From assembly GCA_905147135.1 (NCBI GenBank), contig LR990056.1, forward strand, positions 8,380,001-8,444,000: 64,000 bases of DNA, given 5' to 3'. The notes beneath the pieces are model-generated. The model was not told where the DNA came from, searched no databases, and saw only the letters and a program-made list of their open reading frames with translations. The stretch is from Blastobasis lacticolella. Taxonomy: Eukaryota; Arthropoda; Insecta; Lepidoptera; Blastobasidae. This document shows, in pieces, positions 30,076-40,305 of this stretch (its first letter is position 1; each line of letters opens with the position of its first letter). The position numbers and the translations under genes are program-made.

Positions 30076-31370
30076 ATAATATTTAAAACAAAAATCAAAC
30101 AACCCGCCACTGATTCTTCCCGGCGCAAAGGTGACCATTATCCCAGCAGCATTCCCGCGCTGTATGGCAAAGGCGATCCTCTGGACTAGGTATCAACAAA
30201 CGCGGGGTCATGCTAAACGCAGCTCGGGGTCACGCTAAACGGTCAACGCTGCTTCCCTTAATTCGGCTTTGCCGCGTACCAAACTTTTCGCCTCTGATCC
30301 CCAAATTGCAACAAATTGTAGTGCTTTAGCTTGAACGACGGCATACTGCGAATTTCTGTAGTCGCGCGTTTGCATCAATAAGCAGGTGCAGGTGGTGCAC
30401 TTGGCGATATAGGTCAGATTCTCAGGACGACAGATTCTGAAGAGGTCAGTTTCTTATTTTGTCAGATTCGCACTACGTCAGATTCTGATTAGGTCAAACA
30501 TTTGTACAGTCAAAGACACGAGTTCGGGAAAAAAATACCAAAAATCTAAATTTTTCACTTTTTTACATTTGTTTTAATTGTTTTCCTTTTAAATATTTAC
30601 ATAGAAATGATACAAATAGAAAAAAAACATTAGCCAAGTAATTAAAATATAAAAAAATAATTACATTAAGTACAATTTTAATAATTACAATTGAGATTAT
30701 AGATCTAGAATTTTTGTAATGAATGAGGCACGCGTTTGCATCGATACAGAGCTTGTCCAGATGTAAAGAAGTCTACAGACTCCAAATTGCAAACCAGGAG
30801 CTGGAGTGTTCAGCTGTACCTGCAACTATGACTAAGCTAACCTTGATTTATTTATCTATTTACAGGGGAAATTCTAACATTACGAACGACTATACTTACA
30901 CTTAATTTTCAAATTGCATAATTTCATCAAATCAAATTATACTGATAAATTTTATTACACACTGATAAATAAAGCAGAAGTAGGCTATCATGATGGATAT
31001 TCTGTACAATAAGACAATAGATCTAATATCTCAGTATCATTATCTAGTCGCTAGATTCTAGCGCTAACAAGCTTAAGCTTCACTTACTATAAACATTAAT
31101 TTATCATTAACATCGCACGTGAAAGCCACCTCAATCCATCAGCTTCTGATCGTTAACGTACAATAAAAACCTAATTATTCAACACGTTACAAAGTTGAAT
31201 AAACTGCATGGCGCCCAATACAAAATGTTCGAGTATTTTCCGAGTTATGACATGAAAAATACGTGCATGTCGATGTAAACATGTGGGACGGTGTCAAAAC
31301 TTTCGGCTGTTTGTTTTGCGTCAGATTCCGGGATCGTTACCAGCATTTGTGTTATTATTATTTGTTAGGT
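30076..31370. other. Unassigned stretch with small internal repeats
   Basis: At 30205-30245 a direct repeat of about 20 bases (cggggtca.gctaaacg) occurs twice. At 30408-30500 the phrase gtcagattctga recurs four times with variations; similar aggtcagatttt wording reappears at 63165-63225. Otherwise AT-rich and unassigned. Confidence 0.4.
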
Positions 31371-31690
31371 AGGAGCGGCGGTGGTCTAATGGTTAAGAGG
31401 TCCGACTCGTACCCCGGGGTACCGGATTCGAACCCCAGTGCCGCCATGTAGATTGCTTGAGTCATTTCACTCTTTTCTGAGTTGTTGTACATTAGTTGAA
31501 CACTAACCGATGTTCTTACAGTGAGGAAAAACATCGTGATGAAACCTGCACATTCAGGCGACTGATTGTATGACCATGATCTAATCTGGTCAGGTTCCCC
31601 TGTTAACAGGGTCAGATGGCAGTCGCTCCACTGCAGTGACCTGATCTGCTAAATCCTGGATCATGGTCAAAGCGGACCATGGGCCCATTT
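31371..31690 (+). mobile_element. SINE-1, near full length
   Basis: The head gcggcggtggtctaatggtt, the B box gattcgaacccc and the body through cgtgatgaaacctgcacatt to tcatggtcaaagcggaccat are present. The 3' end is lost after gggcccat. Its head is the best tRNA-like one after the 3.5 kb copy. Confidence 0.85.
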
Positions 31691-31752
31691 CCTTTTTAAC
31701 GGCGAATGAGGTCACCGAATGAAAAGAACACAATACGGTGCGGCGCTTTTGG

Positions 31753-31814
31753 ATATTTAAGTTTATGTTTTGGACCATAAACTTAAATATACTATTTAAG
31801 TTTAACTATTGGAC
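31753..31814. repeat. Direct-inverted-direct triplet (15-bp perfect hairpin)
   Basis: atatttaagtttatg (31753-31767) is followed after 8 bases by its exact inverse (31776-31790), and then by a third copy in the original orientation (from 31793), which again ends in attggac. The order copy/inverse/copy is unusual for a simple MITE. Confidence 0.85.
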
Positions 31815-32104
31815 ACCCGCAGTCTAGGAAACCGCGCCATATTGTTTCCAGCCAACGTTTCGGTGACGTCATGTCCGCAACTAGCCTAGGAATCAGTGCC
31901 GCAAATATTGTTATCGTTTTGTTCTAAATTCGTCGTTTCTTCTCACGTATTTGAATTTCTTATTCGGCGATAGTCAAACCAAAGCTCTAATTATAATCCT
32001 ACCTATCAAGTTACTATTTAATTTACTTTACGTTACATAGTGTATACAGGTGAAACACAGTGACTAAATTGTAATTAACTCACGTATTTGATTGATTTAC
32101 TTAA

Positions 32105-32410
32105 TATATTCATAGAAATTTAAGTGGACTGTTTCGTATTCAGAGCCTTCTCATAAATGCGAACGGGTATGTTATTCTCTATGACAACATCCGTGATCAT
32201 AACGATGAAACGTGGCAGGTCGTGGCCAGGTTGCCAAGCAACGGGCAAATTTCTAATGAAATATTGTTATCATTCGACAAAACATCCTACATTGCATCGC
32301 GGCCAAGGATATTTTTTAGAGAATCGCACCCCTACGGCGACATGGCTTACTATAAATGTGAATGTTACAAACCAACATATAATCAATCTAAAATATTTTC
32401 ACCTCTATGA
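32105..32410 (+). other. Protein-like open frame, possible exon
   Basis: The frame opens after a stop at 32102 and ends at the stop 32408. From 32144 it reads SLLINANGYVILYDNIRDHN, followed by DETWQVVARLPSNGQ and later RPRIFFRESHPYGDMAYYKC. Composition is balanced and soluble-protein-like, unlike the chance frames of this AT-rich window. A plausible 3' splice site (gtttcgtattcag) ends at 32143, and candidate donors occur at ggcaggtcg and gccaggttg. I do not recognise the protein; a host exon, a retrocopy scrap or chance are all possible. Confidence 0.25.
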
Positions 32411-32917
32411 AACTATTTAGAGCTTAGACCCCGTGATGAGGTCTAAACAACGCCCAAAACCCGGTACCAGCACATCTACTCGATCTGATTAAATCCCCTC
32501 CCCTCCCTATAATTTTAATTAGGATCAGGGCATGCCACGGTGTATCTAACAATCGCACTGAGCGCGTTCGACGTAATGAGACGCAAGAAATGGCCGGCTT
32601 TAAGACGATACCCATTTCCTTCCCCATTTCACGCGCAAGTTGTCACGGGGGTGGTTCTCGTGGATGTTTTCCTCTGCGGTCCCTTCTCGCTTCGTAATGT
32701 GACGTCACCGATACTCGTTGGCATTAACTGTCAGTGTTTGCCCTTATTTTGTAAGGAGATAAGTGGCGCTGTGCTGTGATTGTCTTTGCTTTTGTGTTTT
32801 GCATCGCTGAGTTTGAAGGGGGAGGATTGGTTAGCGTTTACGGAAGTAGCAGTGTATGGTGTGTCGTTCATAATGTCATTAATGTCCTAAAATTTTTACC
32901 ATTTGTCTATCATAAAG
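32411..32917. other. Unassigned stretch
   Basis: More GC-balanced than average, with a gtgacgtcac palindrome (CRE-like 8-mer tgacgtca) at about 32699-32708. No frame or repeat recognised. Confidence 0.35.
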
Positions 32918-32988
32918 GAGCGTCGGCGTACCAGTAACTGTTTTCTGAGTTATGTACATTAGTTGAATACTAACAGATACTCTAATCT
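32918..32988 (+). mobile_element. SINE-1 fragment with head deletion
   Basis: ggagcgtcgg (start of the head) is joined directly to gtaccagtaactgttttctg and continues to ttgaatactaacagatactc. The A/B-box portion has been deleted. Confidence 0.65.
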
Positions 32989-33002
32989 TGAACGCACACT
33001 GA

Positions 33003-33232
33003 TGCAGTGCGCTGCGCAGTGCACTGCACGATGTGGCAAAACTTGTTACACGCCGAGCAATTTGTATGCAAGTACATTGACAGATGGCGGAATGTCCCAC
33101 TGTGCAGCGCGCCGCGCGGCGCACTGCATGATGGGGCAACACCCGCAATTGCAGCCCGAAATGTCAGCTCTGTATGAATTTTGTCTACGTTTTTCAATTT
33201 GGCCCCATCGTGCAGCGTGCGGTGCGCTGTCA
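33003..33232. mobile_element. GC-rich palindrome element (MITE-like)
   Basis: Two 26-bp near-perfect palindromes exactly 100 bases apart (33003-33028 and 33103-33128; one mismatched pair each, centred on tgcgca and ccgcgcgg), each followed by a gatg.ggcaa motif. A third, inverted and more diverged copy (ttggccccatcgtgcagcgt) closes the block, so copies one and three act as terminal inverted repeats of about 38 bases. A fourth palindrome lies at 35145-35170. There is no coding content. Confidence 0.6.
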
Positions 33233-33520
33233 GTAGATGTCAACATGAAACGTCACATCTGACTGTTTCTTTTTACCAACAGTTCGAATCTTTCCTCTTT
33301 ATGTGACACAGTTCACACACATATATCTGTCTACTTTTTTTAGTACAGATACAACGCGTGTGAATGAAATAGGAAACCGACCTTGTCAAAGAAAGTTTGA
33401 CCGCTGATGCGTAAGCCCCTCCCCTTTTTCTGATTCTTTAACATTATCGAAGTTGTTTCGCTTTCGTGATCCTGTCGTCATTCTCTTCTCAGTTCATTCC
33501 GAATTATAAATAAGGCATGT

Positions 33521-33846
33521 TTGGTTCTAGAACACTAGTTTCTAAATAGAAATGCTGGTTCTCGTAGAAATCTACATTTTAGATGGCACCTGTCAAACTT
33601 AAAACTGTAATAACTCTGAAACTATTGGTGCTAGAGTACTAGTTCCTAAAGAGAAATGATAGTGCTCGTCGAGATCTACATTTCGGTTGACAGCTGTCAA
33701 TCTTAAAACTGTAATAACTCTGAAACTATTGGCCTTAAAACGCTTGTTTTAGAACAGCAATTACTTATAGATATCTACGGGCACTATCATTTCTTTTTGG
33801 GATCTAGTTTTCTAAGAGCAATGGTTTCCGAGTTATTTAAGTTTAT
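33521..33846. repeat. Fold-back minisatellite
   Basis: Units of about 103 bases in direct orientation: one partial (33521-33600), one full (33602-33704), then a partial (33706-33760). Shared phrases are aaactgtaataactctgaaa, ctattgg.gctaga and the tag gatctacattt. A further unit follows in inverted orientation (about 33770-33845: gcactatcatttctttttgg, then ccgagttatttaagttt). Direct units ending in an inverted one suggest the arms of a fold-back transposon. Confidence 0.7.
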
Positions 33847-35026
33847 ACACTCTCTTTATACTTACTACTGATGTTATACTTTGTAGTTATAATTTTGAAT
33901 GAGCCACCATGGTATACACTCAGTTTAAGTAAACATCCGTAAAGGACAGAAATAACTACGTTTAAAAACATTTTGTCGTAATATTGTCCCAAAATCATGT
34001 CTTCAACCAGCTGAGGACAAATTTAAGCAGTGCGGTATATCCCACAACAGAATCAATCAATGTGAATAACAAATTCCCAACATGACCGAATCAATCTTCT
34101 GAATTGAAAAATTTTGAAGTTTTTATGTATCTTATATCCTCAAGATAATACATATATTGAATGTATTATCATAGAGCCTGTAACCATCGGACAATCAATA
34201 CGCTTTTAACGAAAATCGGCCAAGTAGTTTTTGAGCTAGAATTAACATCCATACAAACATTCATATCCACATACATACATACAAACCCCTTTCTCCCGCA
34301 AGATTAGGTAGAGACAACATTGTTCCACTTGACAAATCTCTGTCGATTCTTCCACGTTTATCAACTTTACATACATAGACAGTTAACTTCATTACCCTTC
34401 CTTGGCTCCCTCGCAGTCGGGTAAAAGCATCAGTTATCATAGTATTCGAGGAAGATCAATCGAGGTTGTCCAATTTCTTCACATGTTTCTTTTGTTATAC
34501 TTTTTAGTTAAAAAAAGCAACATTCGCGTTTCATACATTTTTGGATCAAAAATCTAAGTGTCGGCCAGAACAAAATTATTAGTTTCCAATAGAGAAAACA
34601 GTTCTTTACATTGTTTACTGTGACGTCAAATCCGCACGTCCGACGGTCGATTGTTATTGGCTTTTAGAAAAGCGATACTTAGTACCTACTGTACGCCCGG
34701 TGGTACATAGTGGTGGTGGTGGGCGTACTGGTTTGGCACCATAGTAAGAAATAATAGAACCTGTGTGCTGTCTCTGAAAATTGCATAATATTTTTCTGGT
34801 CGGCCCTTTAGCGTTTTATTTCAAAATGAATGACATCCTTTTCGTACGTTTCTCTTGGTTGCATTTGAGACAGTATCTTGGTTGCAAAGTGACTGGAGAT
34901 AAAAAATCTCCAGTCACTTTTTACTAAGTTTTTACGCCTGCGTGTAAACAGACAGTCGGAGACATATTATGGTCAATAATCATGCGAGTCGTTTAAAATA
35001 ACGCGCGTAATTGCGCCGAAAAAGCA
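33847..35026. other. Unassigned stretch with a hairpin
   Basis: AT-rich; a part at about 34180-34300 (aaaatcggccaagtagtttt, then catacatacatacaaac) is worded like the ancient dispersed repeats at 52440 and 54300. A perfect 15-bp hairpin lies at 34886-34920. No gene recognised. Confidence 0.4.
34886..34920. repeat. Perfect 15-bp inverted repeat, 5-nt loop
   Basis: Arms aaagtgactggagat and its exact inverse around aaaaa. Isolated; no larger flanking terminal repeat. Confidence 0.9.
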
Positions 35027-35089
35027 CTCGTGCAAACGTTGCCTAACTAAAAATCTTTCGTAAATCTCTCGTGCGAACGTTGCCTAACT
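35027..35089. repeat. 41-bp-period direct repeat
   Basis: ctcgtgcaaacgttgcctaa occurs at 35027 and, with one change, at 35068, separated by a short A/T spacer. Two units only. Confidence 0.7.
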
Positions 35090-35144
35090 TGAAAAACCAG
35101 AATAACACCACCGTTTTCTTTGTTGTCACCGTGACGTGGCACCG

Positions 35145-35170
35145 TGCGGTGCGCCGCGCAGTGCACTGCA
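35145..35170. repeat. Fourth copy of the GC palindrome
   Basis: tgcggtgcgccgcgcagtgc followed by actgca: same 26-base design as at 33003 and 33103, with three mismatched pairs. Confidence 0.6.
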
Positions 35171-35195
35171 CTTCATGAGTGGAGCTAGACCCTAA

Positions 35196-35322
35196 GGGTG
35201 AGGGAAAATATCTTGATAAAACCTGCACATTCAGGCGACTGAATGTGTAGGAATGATCCAGTCTGGTCATGGACCCCGCGCTCTTGTGCGCGAGAGCTCC
35301 ACCGGGTTATTAATGCTAAGAT
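35196..35322 (+). mobile_element. SINE-1 fragment with internal deletion
   Basis: Starts agggtgagggaaaatatctt, includes cattcaggcgactgaatgtg, then jumps from cagtctggtcatgg to the 3' block cgctcttgtgcgcgagagc and ends accgggttattaatgctaag. Confidence 0.7.
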
Positions 35323-35559
35323 TTTAATATTATATTTATTTTTACTATTTGTCTATGGAGTCCAAAAAACATTTACTTATCTATATCTTCTGGATCTACG
35401 CGTAAAGGGATCTTCGACGTGCTTTATGGCGAGTGCTCTAAATCTATAATCGATAGGGACTGGGGCCGATGACTTTGCGTGCCATCGAACGCAGATATGA
35501 ACGCGTGGTGATCAAATGGCAACAGTATTAATACCTACGAGTAGTGCAAGTTTAGTCAA

Positions 35560-36010
35560 GCTTTACGCCACTTTTGCCACGCACTTTAAGGTTGTGGAAT
35601 GAACTACCTGGAGAAGTTTTCCCTGGAGAGTACGACGTAGCTCCAAAGTTGCAGCTTGTATTAGGGTGCCAGAAAACTGTTAACTACTTATTACATACAA
35701 AATTGAGATCCTTGAGATTTATCCTGAAATTGAGATTGAAATTGATTTCCTTGGAGTCAAATTGGTCGCGAACGATGCGGTTCCAAAGGAACTTTCTCCC
35801 ACGCACACTAAGGTTGTGGAATGAACTACCTGGAGAGGTTTTCCCTAGGGAGTACAACATGGAGTTCTTCAAGAAAGGGATTTAAAGGTTTTTACGGGGT
35901 CGGCAACGCGTGGGTGATGTCCCTGGTATTGCAAACGTCCATAGGCTGCGGTGACTGCTTACCGTCAGGCAGGCCACAAGTTTGTTTGCCACCTAAGTGG
36001 TATAAAAAAA
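35560..36010 (+). pseudogene. LINE C-terminus with partial duplication, and 3' tail
   Basis: PRTLRLWNELPGEVFP occurs twice, at about 35574-35625 and 35795-35850, separated by 160 bases that partly read SNWSRTMRFQRNFLPRTL. The second copy continues MEFFKKGI, stop, RFLRGRQRVGD and then the untranslated tail with cggtgactgcttaccgtcag and tataaaaaaa. LWNELP plus a GRQR block is the standard C-terminus of a CR1/Jockey-group element. It links the short dispersed tails of this window to a LINE family. Confidence 0.75.
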
Positions 36011-36148
36011 GCACCTAGACCCGTAACATTCACAAATAACAATAACAAATTAAAATTCATAATTTCAATTTCTGCCCGGTCGGGAATCGAACTAGGGACC
36101 TCTGCGTGGCAGACCGGCATGGTAACCAACTAAACCATGAGAGGTTGA
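36011..36148 (-). mobile_element. SINE-2 5' portion
   Basis: Colinear with the head half of SINE-2 (minus-strand order: caacctctcatggtttagtt, ggcagaggtccctagttcga, then ccgggcagaaattg). It begins right after the A run of the LINE tail at 36010, so it inserted at or next to that tail. The body with gcaaagctttgc is missing. Confidence 0.75.
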
Positions 36149-36510
36149 CGACCGTGGCGACCTGGGGGTCGTCAGAGGGACGTGGCGGGTGGATTTGCAG
36201 TGGAGGAACCTAGCCCTCGACTGTAAAGCACAGGTTCGATATATTCTGACAAACCACAAGCTTCGATACCGGTTTCTGGATCACGTCTACAAAATTTCAT
36301 TAGATTATATGGAGTGCTCTTGGGAAACACTGCGCTTAAATTCGTTTACGAATTTTATAAGCAGATAATTATTACGCTTTTTCTATCAACCAAACATCTG
36401 ATTATATTTAAATTATTTTTTAGGCCAACGACTATTTTAATGTAATACAATCTCCATTATTTCGAGAGACAATCTTATCGAAACTCTGTTGACTTTCGTT
36501 AAAATATAGT
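36149..36510. other. Unassigned stretch
   Basis: The first 60 bases (gacctgggggtcgtcagagg) are GC-rich and LINE-like in wording; nothing else recognised. Confidence 0.3.
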
Positions 36511-36735
36511 CTAAGGTAAAAATACTTTCATATCGAAAATTAATTTACAGTCTTTCCGTGCAACGGTTGGCAGAGCGTGCTTAAATCCGTTGATGGTAAA
36601 TTGGTAAGAAAAATATTCGCGCCCATTTTCTCCCCAGTAAGAGTTTCCTGGTGAAGAAATTTTCTTACTTATGGTATGCTGGGGATCATTTACTAGCATG
36701 TTGCTCAATCCTTTGATGTCTTGTCTTACGTCGTC
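36511..36735 (-). other. Protein-like open frame of unknown origin
   Basis: On the minus strand a 75-codon frame reads TSIQDDVRQDIKGLSNMLVN and later SSPGNSYWGENGREYFSYQF, ending KLIFDMKVFLP and a stop. Composition resembles a real soluble protein, but there is no convincing start, splice site or motif I know. It may be an exon, part of a decayed element, or chance. Confidence 0.2.
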
Positions 36736-36904
36736 TTGGATGGATGTTTATACCTACTCTTTCACGCAAACACTAGAAAGATTTCGATGTTAAATTTTGC
36801 AGTGTTCATGTCCGAGAATAACACGTAGTTAACTAATTCAATATAGTTTTATGTAGTCCACGTAAGAATTCGACGCACATGTAAATTCATTTCTTTTTTT
36901 GCAA

Positions 36905-37060
36905 TATACTAGGCATTTGACCTCCATCACACCTGATGGTGAGCGACGACGCGGCCGAAGATGTAGCATACCTGTCTAGAAACAATATATTTACTATAGC
37001 ATTGAAGAATTCCAGTTCCAGGCTGTTCGAGGAACACTGACAGGCAAAATAAGCGATCCA
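36905..37060 (+). repeat. Interspersed repeat, shared with 214-325
   Basis: Begins taggcatttgacctccatca, then gatggtgagcgacgacgcgg and ccgaagatgtagcatacctg, and ends near gaacactgacaggc. See the 214-325 copy. Confidence 0.5.
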
Positions 37061-39474
37061 TTACCCCTGATAAAAGCTTATTTCTATTACATAAAGGTGA
37101 ACTATAACAATATAAAAGTTTCATAACAAGTCAGTTCATGGAAATGGGATCCAAAAGCGTTGTTTTATAGAAATGGGGTTTATAATAACTAAGTTGTTCA
37201 TGGTACTTTATAAACAGTAACTTTTGACGTGAAACGTCTTTAAAATCACAGTTACACACAGATTGCTGTTTTGACCTTGAATTTGCGTTGGGAGCGGGTA
37301 AAGCGGCGGGGGAACATTGCATTGAATGAACGAAACTCGCGCTACCGCGCATTTCTATTTAGTGTAATAAGTTAGTCGGAAAGAGGGGGCCATAAGCCAC
37401 ACGTAGGTACCCCAATATCCGGCGCTGAGCGAGCGAGGCGGTTTCGAGGAGCGTCTCTAAGCTGCGAAGGTACACGTTTAACGTTACAACCAACAGCCGT
37501 GTGTTCCGACAAAGCTCCACATCTACGCTACCTACCTTGTAGAGATCTCCCTGGGAAAAATTCTTCTTAAATACATTTTGTACAAAATTCGATCTTTTAT
37601 TTTCACCGAAGATGCCTGCTTCTTCATGATTTGACCAATTTACCGAAGAATACTCTTCCCAAAGAGATGCTGAACCGTCGTATATCAAATTAACTCGTGG
37701 CTGAAATTCCCCTTTTTCTTTATTTGCGCCATCATCAGTCCCTAGACACTACTTACTTGGTGTATTGTCAAATTCTCACTTGATTAATGGCAAATATCGC
37801 TGTATAGCCTCTAGGGAAGGCCGCTATATTGTTGGTTCATAGGCATTATCGGCTGGGATATTCAAATTGCTACCCTTGGGATACATGGATAATCTCCACT
37901 CGTAACAGGCAAAGATTAATTAATACGGTTTCACATTAGAAAATTAAACAATAAAAATTATTTGGCATTGCAAGAATATTTCAAATGATATGAATTTTTA
38001 GTGCGCGTATTTTGTCTTTCAATAAAATGCAACCCGGTAAACGTATGTCAAGTTTTGTAAAATATATCTTGAATTGGTATTTTAGTGTACATAATTCGAA
38101 ATTTTAGGTAAAAGTTAGATGATAAAAAGTGGGATGAGTCATAAGGTATTTTTTGTTTGTTTACTCAAAATCACACAATGGTAACTAAGAATCGCGATGG
38201 AGTTTATAATAGTGTAAAGTGCTGTAAAGCAATGTAAAATGTCGAACAAAGAATAAATAATAATTATCTATGTATCAGAGGGTCTGGGATTCAAAACGAT
38301 GGTCCAAGAAATGGCAGATCAGATAAAATATTAGTAATGTTTATAAAATCTTTGACCACATAACTAGGACCGCATTCAACAGCTTTCGTGAAAGGCGTTT
38401 GGTATAACTTATATTTAGAATAGATTTGCGAACTTTCTTTAACAGATGTAGGTAATATTCCTTTAAAGACGAAATATGCGACAGCTTACTACCACCTGTC
38501 TAGAAGAGTCTGTTGATTATTATCCAAAGTCGCTTCAAGTCAACAAAATATAAGTATTTTCTAACCTAAGAATTTCCGAGAGAATTCCAATTTCAATTTT
38601 CCGAGAGTTTTTTTTTCCGTGAGTTATTTTATAATATAAAAAAATTATTCACTTTAATTTGAGTTTACGTTTAAGAAGCACGAACAAACAAAGGTGGCTC
38701 TTCAAACTAAGTATGTACCACGAAACGTAGCATTACTTTCTGAAATCTTTGCTTTCAGGTAACACTGAAACTTTTGTTGCCCAAATTCTTGTTCCGACAA
38801 CTCTACACTACGTGATCATTCTTTTCCACTCTAGCTCGGCCAACATTCTGTGGTTTTAGAAACTCGGATTCCAGTTGAATCCGAGCGTTGAGTGCAACTG
38901 AAAGTTTTAAGACAGGGTCCGTGAAGGCGACACGGCGATGCGACACCGGTCGACCCAAATTTCTAACTGTAACTCAGACAGAATTTCTGGGTAGCTCTAA
39001 TTTCTGACCTCATTCCAGGCAACTATCTAAAGTAACTCACCCTTGACATTTACTTTAAGGTAGCCACTTAACAAGGATCAAATTATGTACTCGAAACACG
39101 AGCTATACGTCAAATAATTTGTGGATTTTTCCAAGGAGAGGGTGAGAGTTTTGGATGGGGTCAGCATTACGCGTGTATGACTTTGTGTATGATTGGGTAG
39201 ATACCGATTAGTACTTCGTTGCTTACTATGAGACGAAGATACGGTAGATACGAAATATTAAGTAAACCATTATTTTCATCGAGACTGGTAAGTCACGAGT
39301 ACTTCAGACTTTATTGTACAATATACGATCCGCATAGATGGATCACGAAATATCGGAGGTAATCCTGCCATTAATGAAGGCATGTAGCAATTTGCGATGT
39401 TAAAACTTATGTGTAGGTTGGTTATACCAGTGGGTTCGGATAGTCTAATTGCTATTGCTCATTTGGTTTCTAAT
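37061..39474. other. Long unassigned stretch
   Basis: No gene recognised. The 109-codon minus frame 37359-37688 has ordinary composition but no motif. The rest is AT-rich with no repeat matching elsewhere in the window. Confidence 0.4.
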
Positions 39475-39724
39475 ATCATCATCACAGCCCATAACAATCC
39501 ACTGCAGGACTAAGGGCCTCTCCACAAGGGCCATAATCTCCACGCTTGGCAGGCGGGTTGGAGATCGCAGTGATATAAATATAACAATGGAAAACGCTGC
39601 TGCCCATTTTCCAACCTACGAATACTCTAGCCTCTTGCTATCTTTTGCCTCAAAAATATTAGTCGCCTTGTACGACACCCACGAGTGGAAGGGTGCTATT
39701 TTACTCTGCTGGACACCACACGGC
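39475..39724 (-). repeat. Dispersed retroposon, shared with 445-707
   Basis: Same order of blocks as the 445-707 copy, from catcatcacagccc to ggacaccacacggc; the cctctccacaagg part is about 12 bases shorter. Confidence 0.65.
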
Positions 39725-39768
39725 TAACAGCGGTTTCTTATATAAACGTTAGCAAAGAAAATGTATTA

Positions 39769-39832
39769 AGAACAAATAATGTTATTATGACGATAGATTT
39801 TTATCTATCGTCATAATAACATTATTTGTTCT
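39769..39832. repeat. Perfect 30-bp inverted repeat, 4-nt loop
   Basis: Arms of exactly 30 bases (39769-39798 and 39803-39832, starting agaacaaataatgttattat) around tttt, with no mismatch. No terminal-repeat element surrounds it. Confidence 0.95.
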
Positions 39833-40305
39833 ATATCCGAACCTATTATCCGGTATGAGACTACGTTTCTGACAGAATCAGCAAATTTAGAACGCCCGAA
39901 ATTAGTATGTTAGCGGATAAGCAATAACATATTTGCGGACATTCCATTCGCGAAGCTCAATAGGCAACTAACTGGGGGGTAAGTTCGTCTAAGCAACTGC
40001 CAAAGCAAGTCTGGATTATATTGAACAGGTGTGGGGCAAAATGGGAAAATTGTGGAGGCAAATGCCACAAGTTCTAAGCGTAGAGATTCATTCAACGCGA
40101 CGTATAGGTCTAGTGACCGATTTCCGTTTAGCTATTTAGATCGGCTGGAATTCTAGAGCGAAGACGGCGGCGAACTGTACTGAGGAAAGCACCTAATGGA
40201 TAGGACTGAGGACTTAACTAGCATGCAAAACCTGAACAGTACATACCTAATAAAGAAATATTCATACGCTTTGGCGCATGCTTTAAAATAATAATAAAAA
40301 TCATC

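Noticed and set aside
30408..30500. CRISPR-like array (four gtcagattctga repeats)
   Set aside because: Repeats are short and degenerate, spacers irregular, and the window is eukaryotic.
33003..33232. Helitron 3' end (GC hairpin)
   Set aside because: No CTRR follows the palindrome at the expected distance, and the palindromes occur in inverted pairs, which Helitron ends do not.
37359..37688. 109-codon minus frame as a host exon
   Set aside because: No motif, splice site or supporting context; kept as unassigned.
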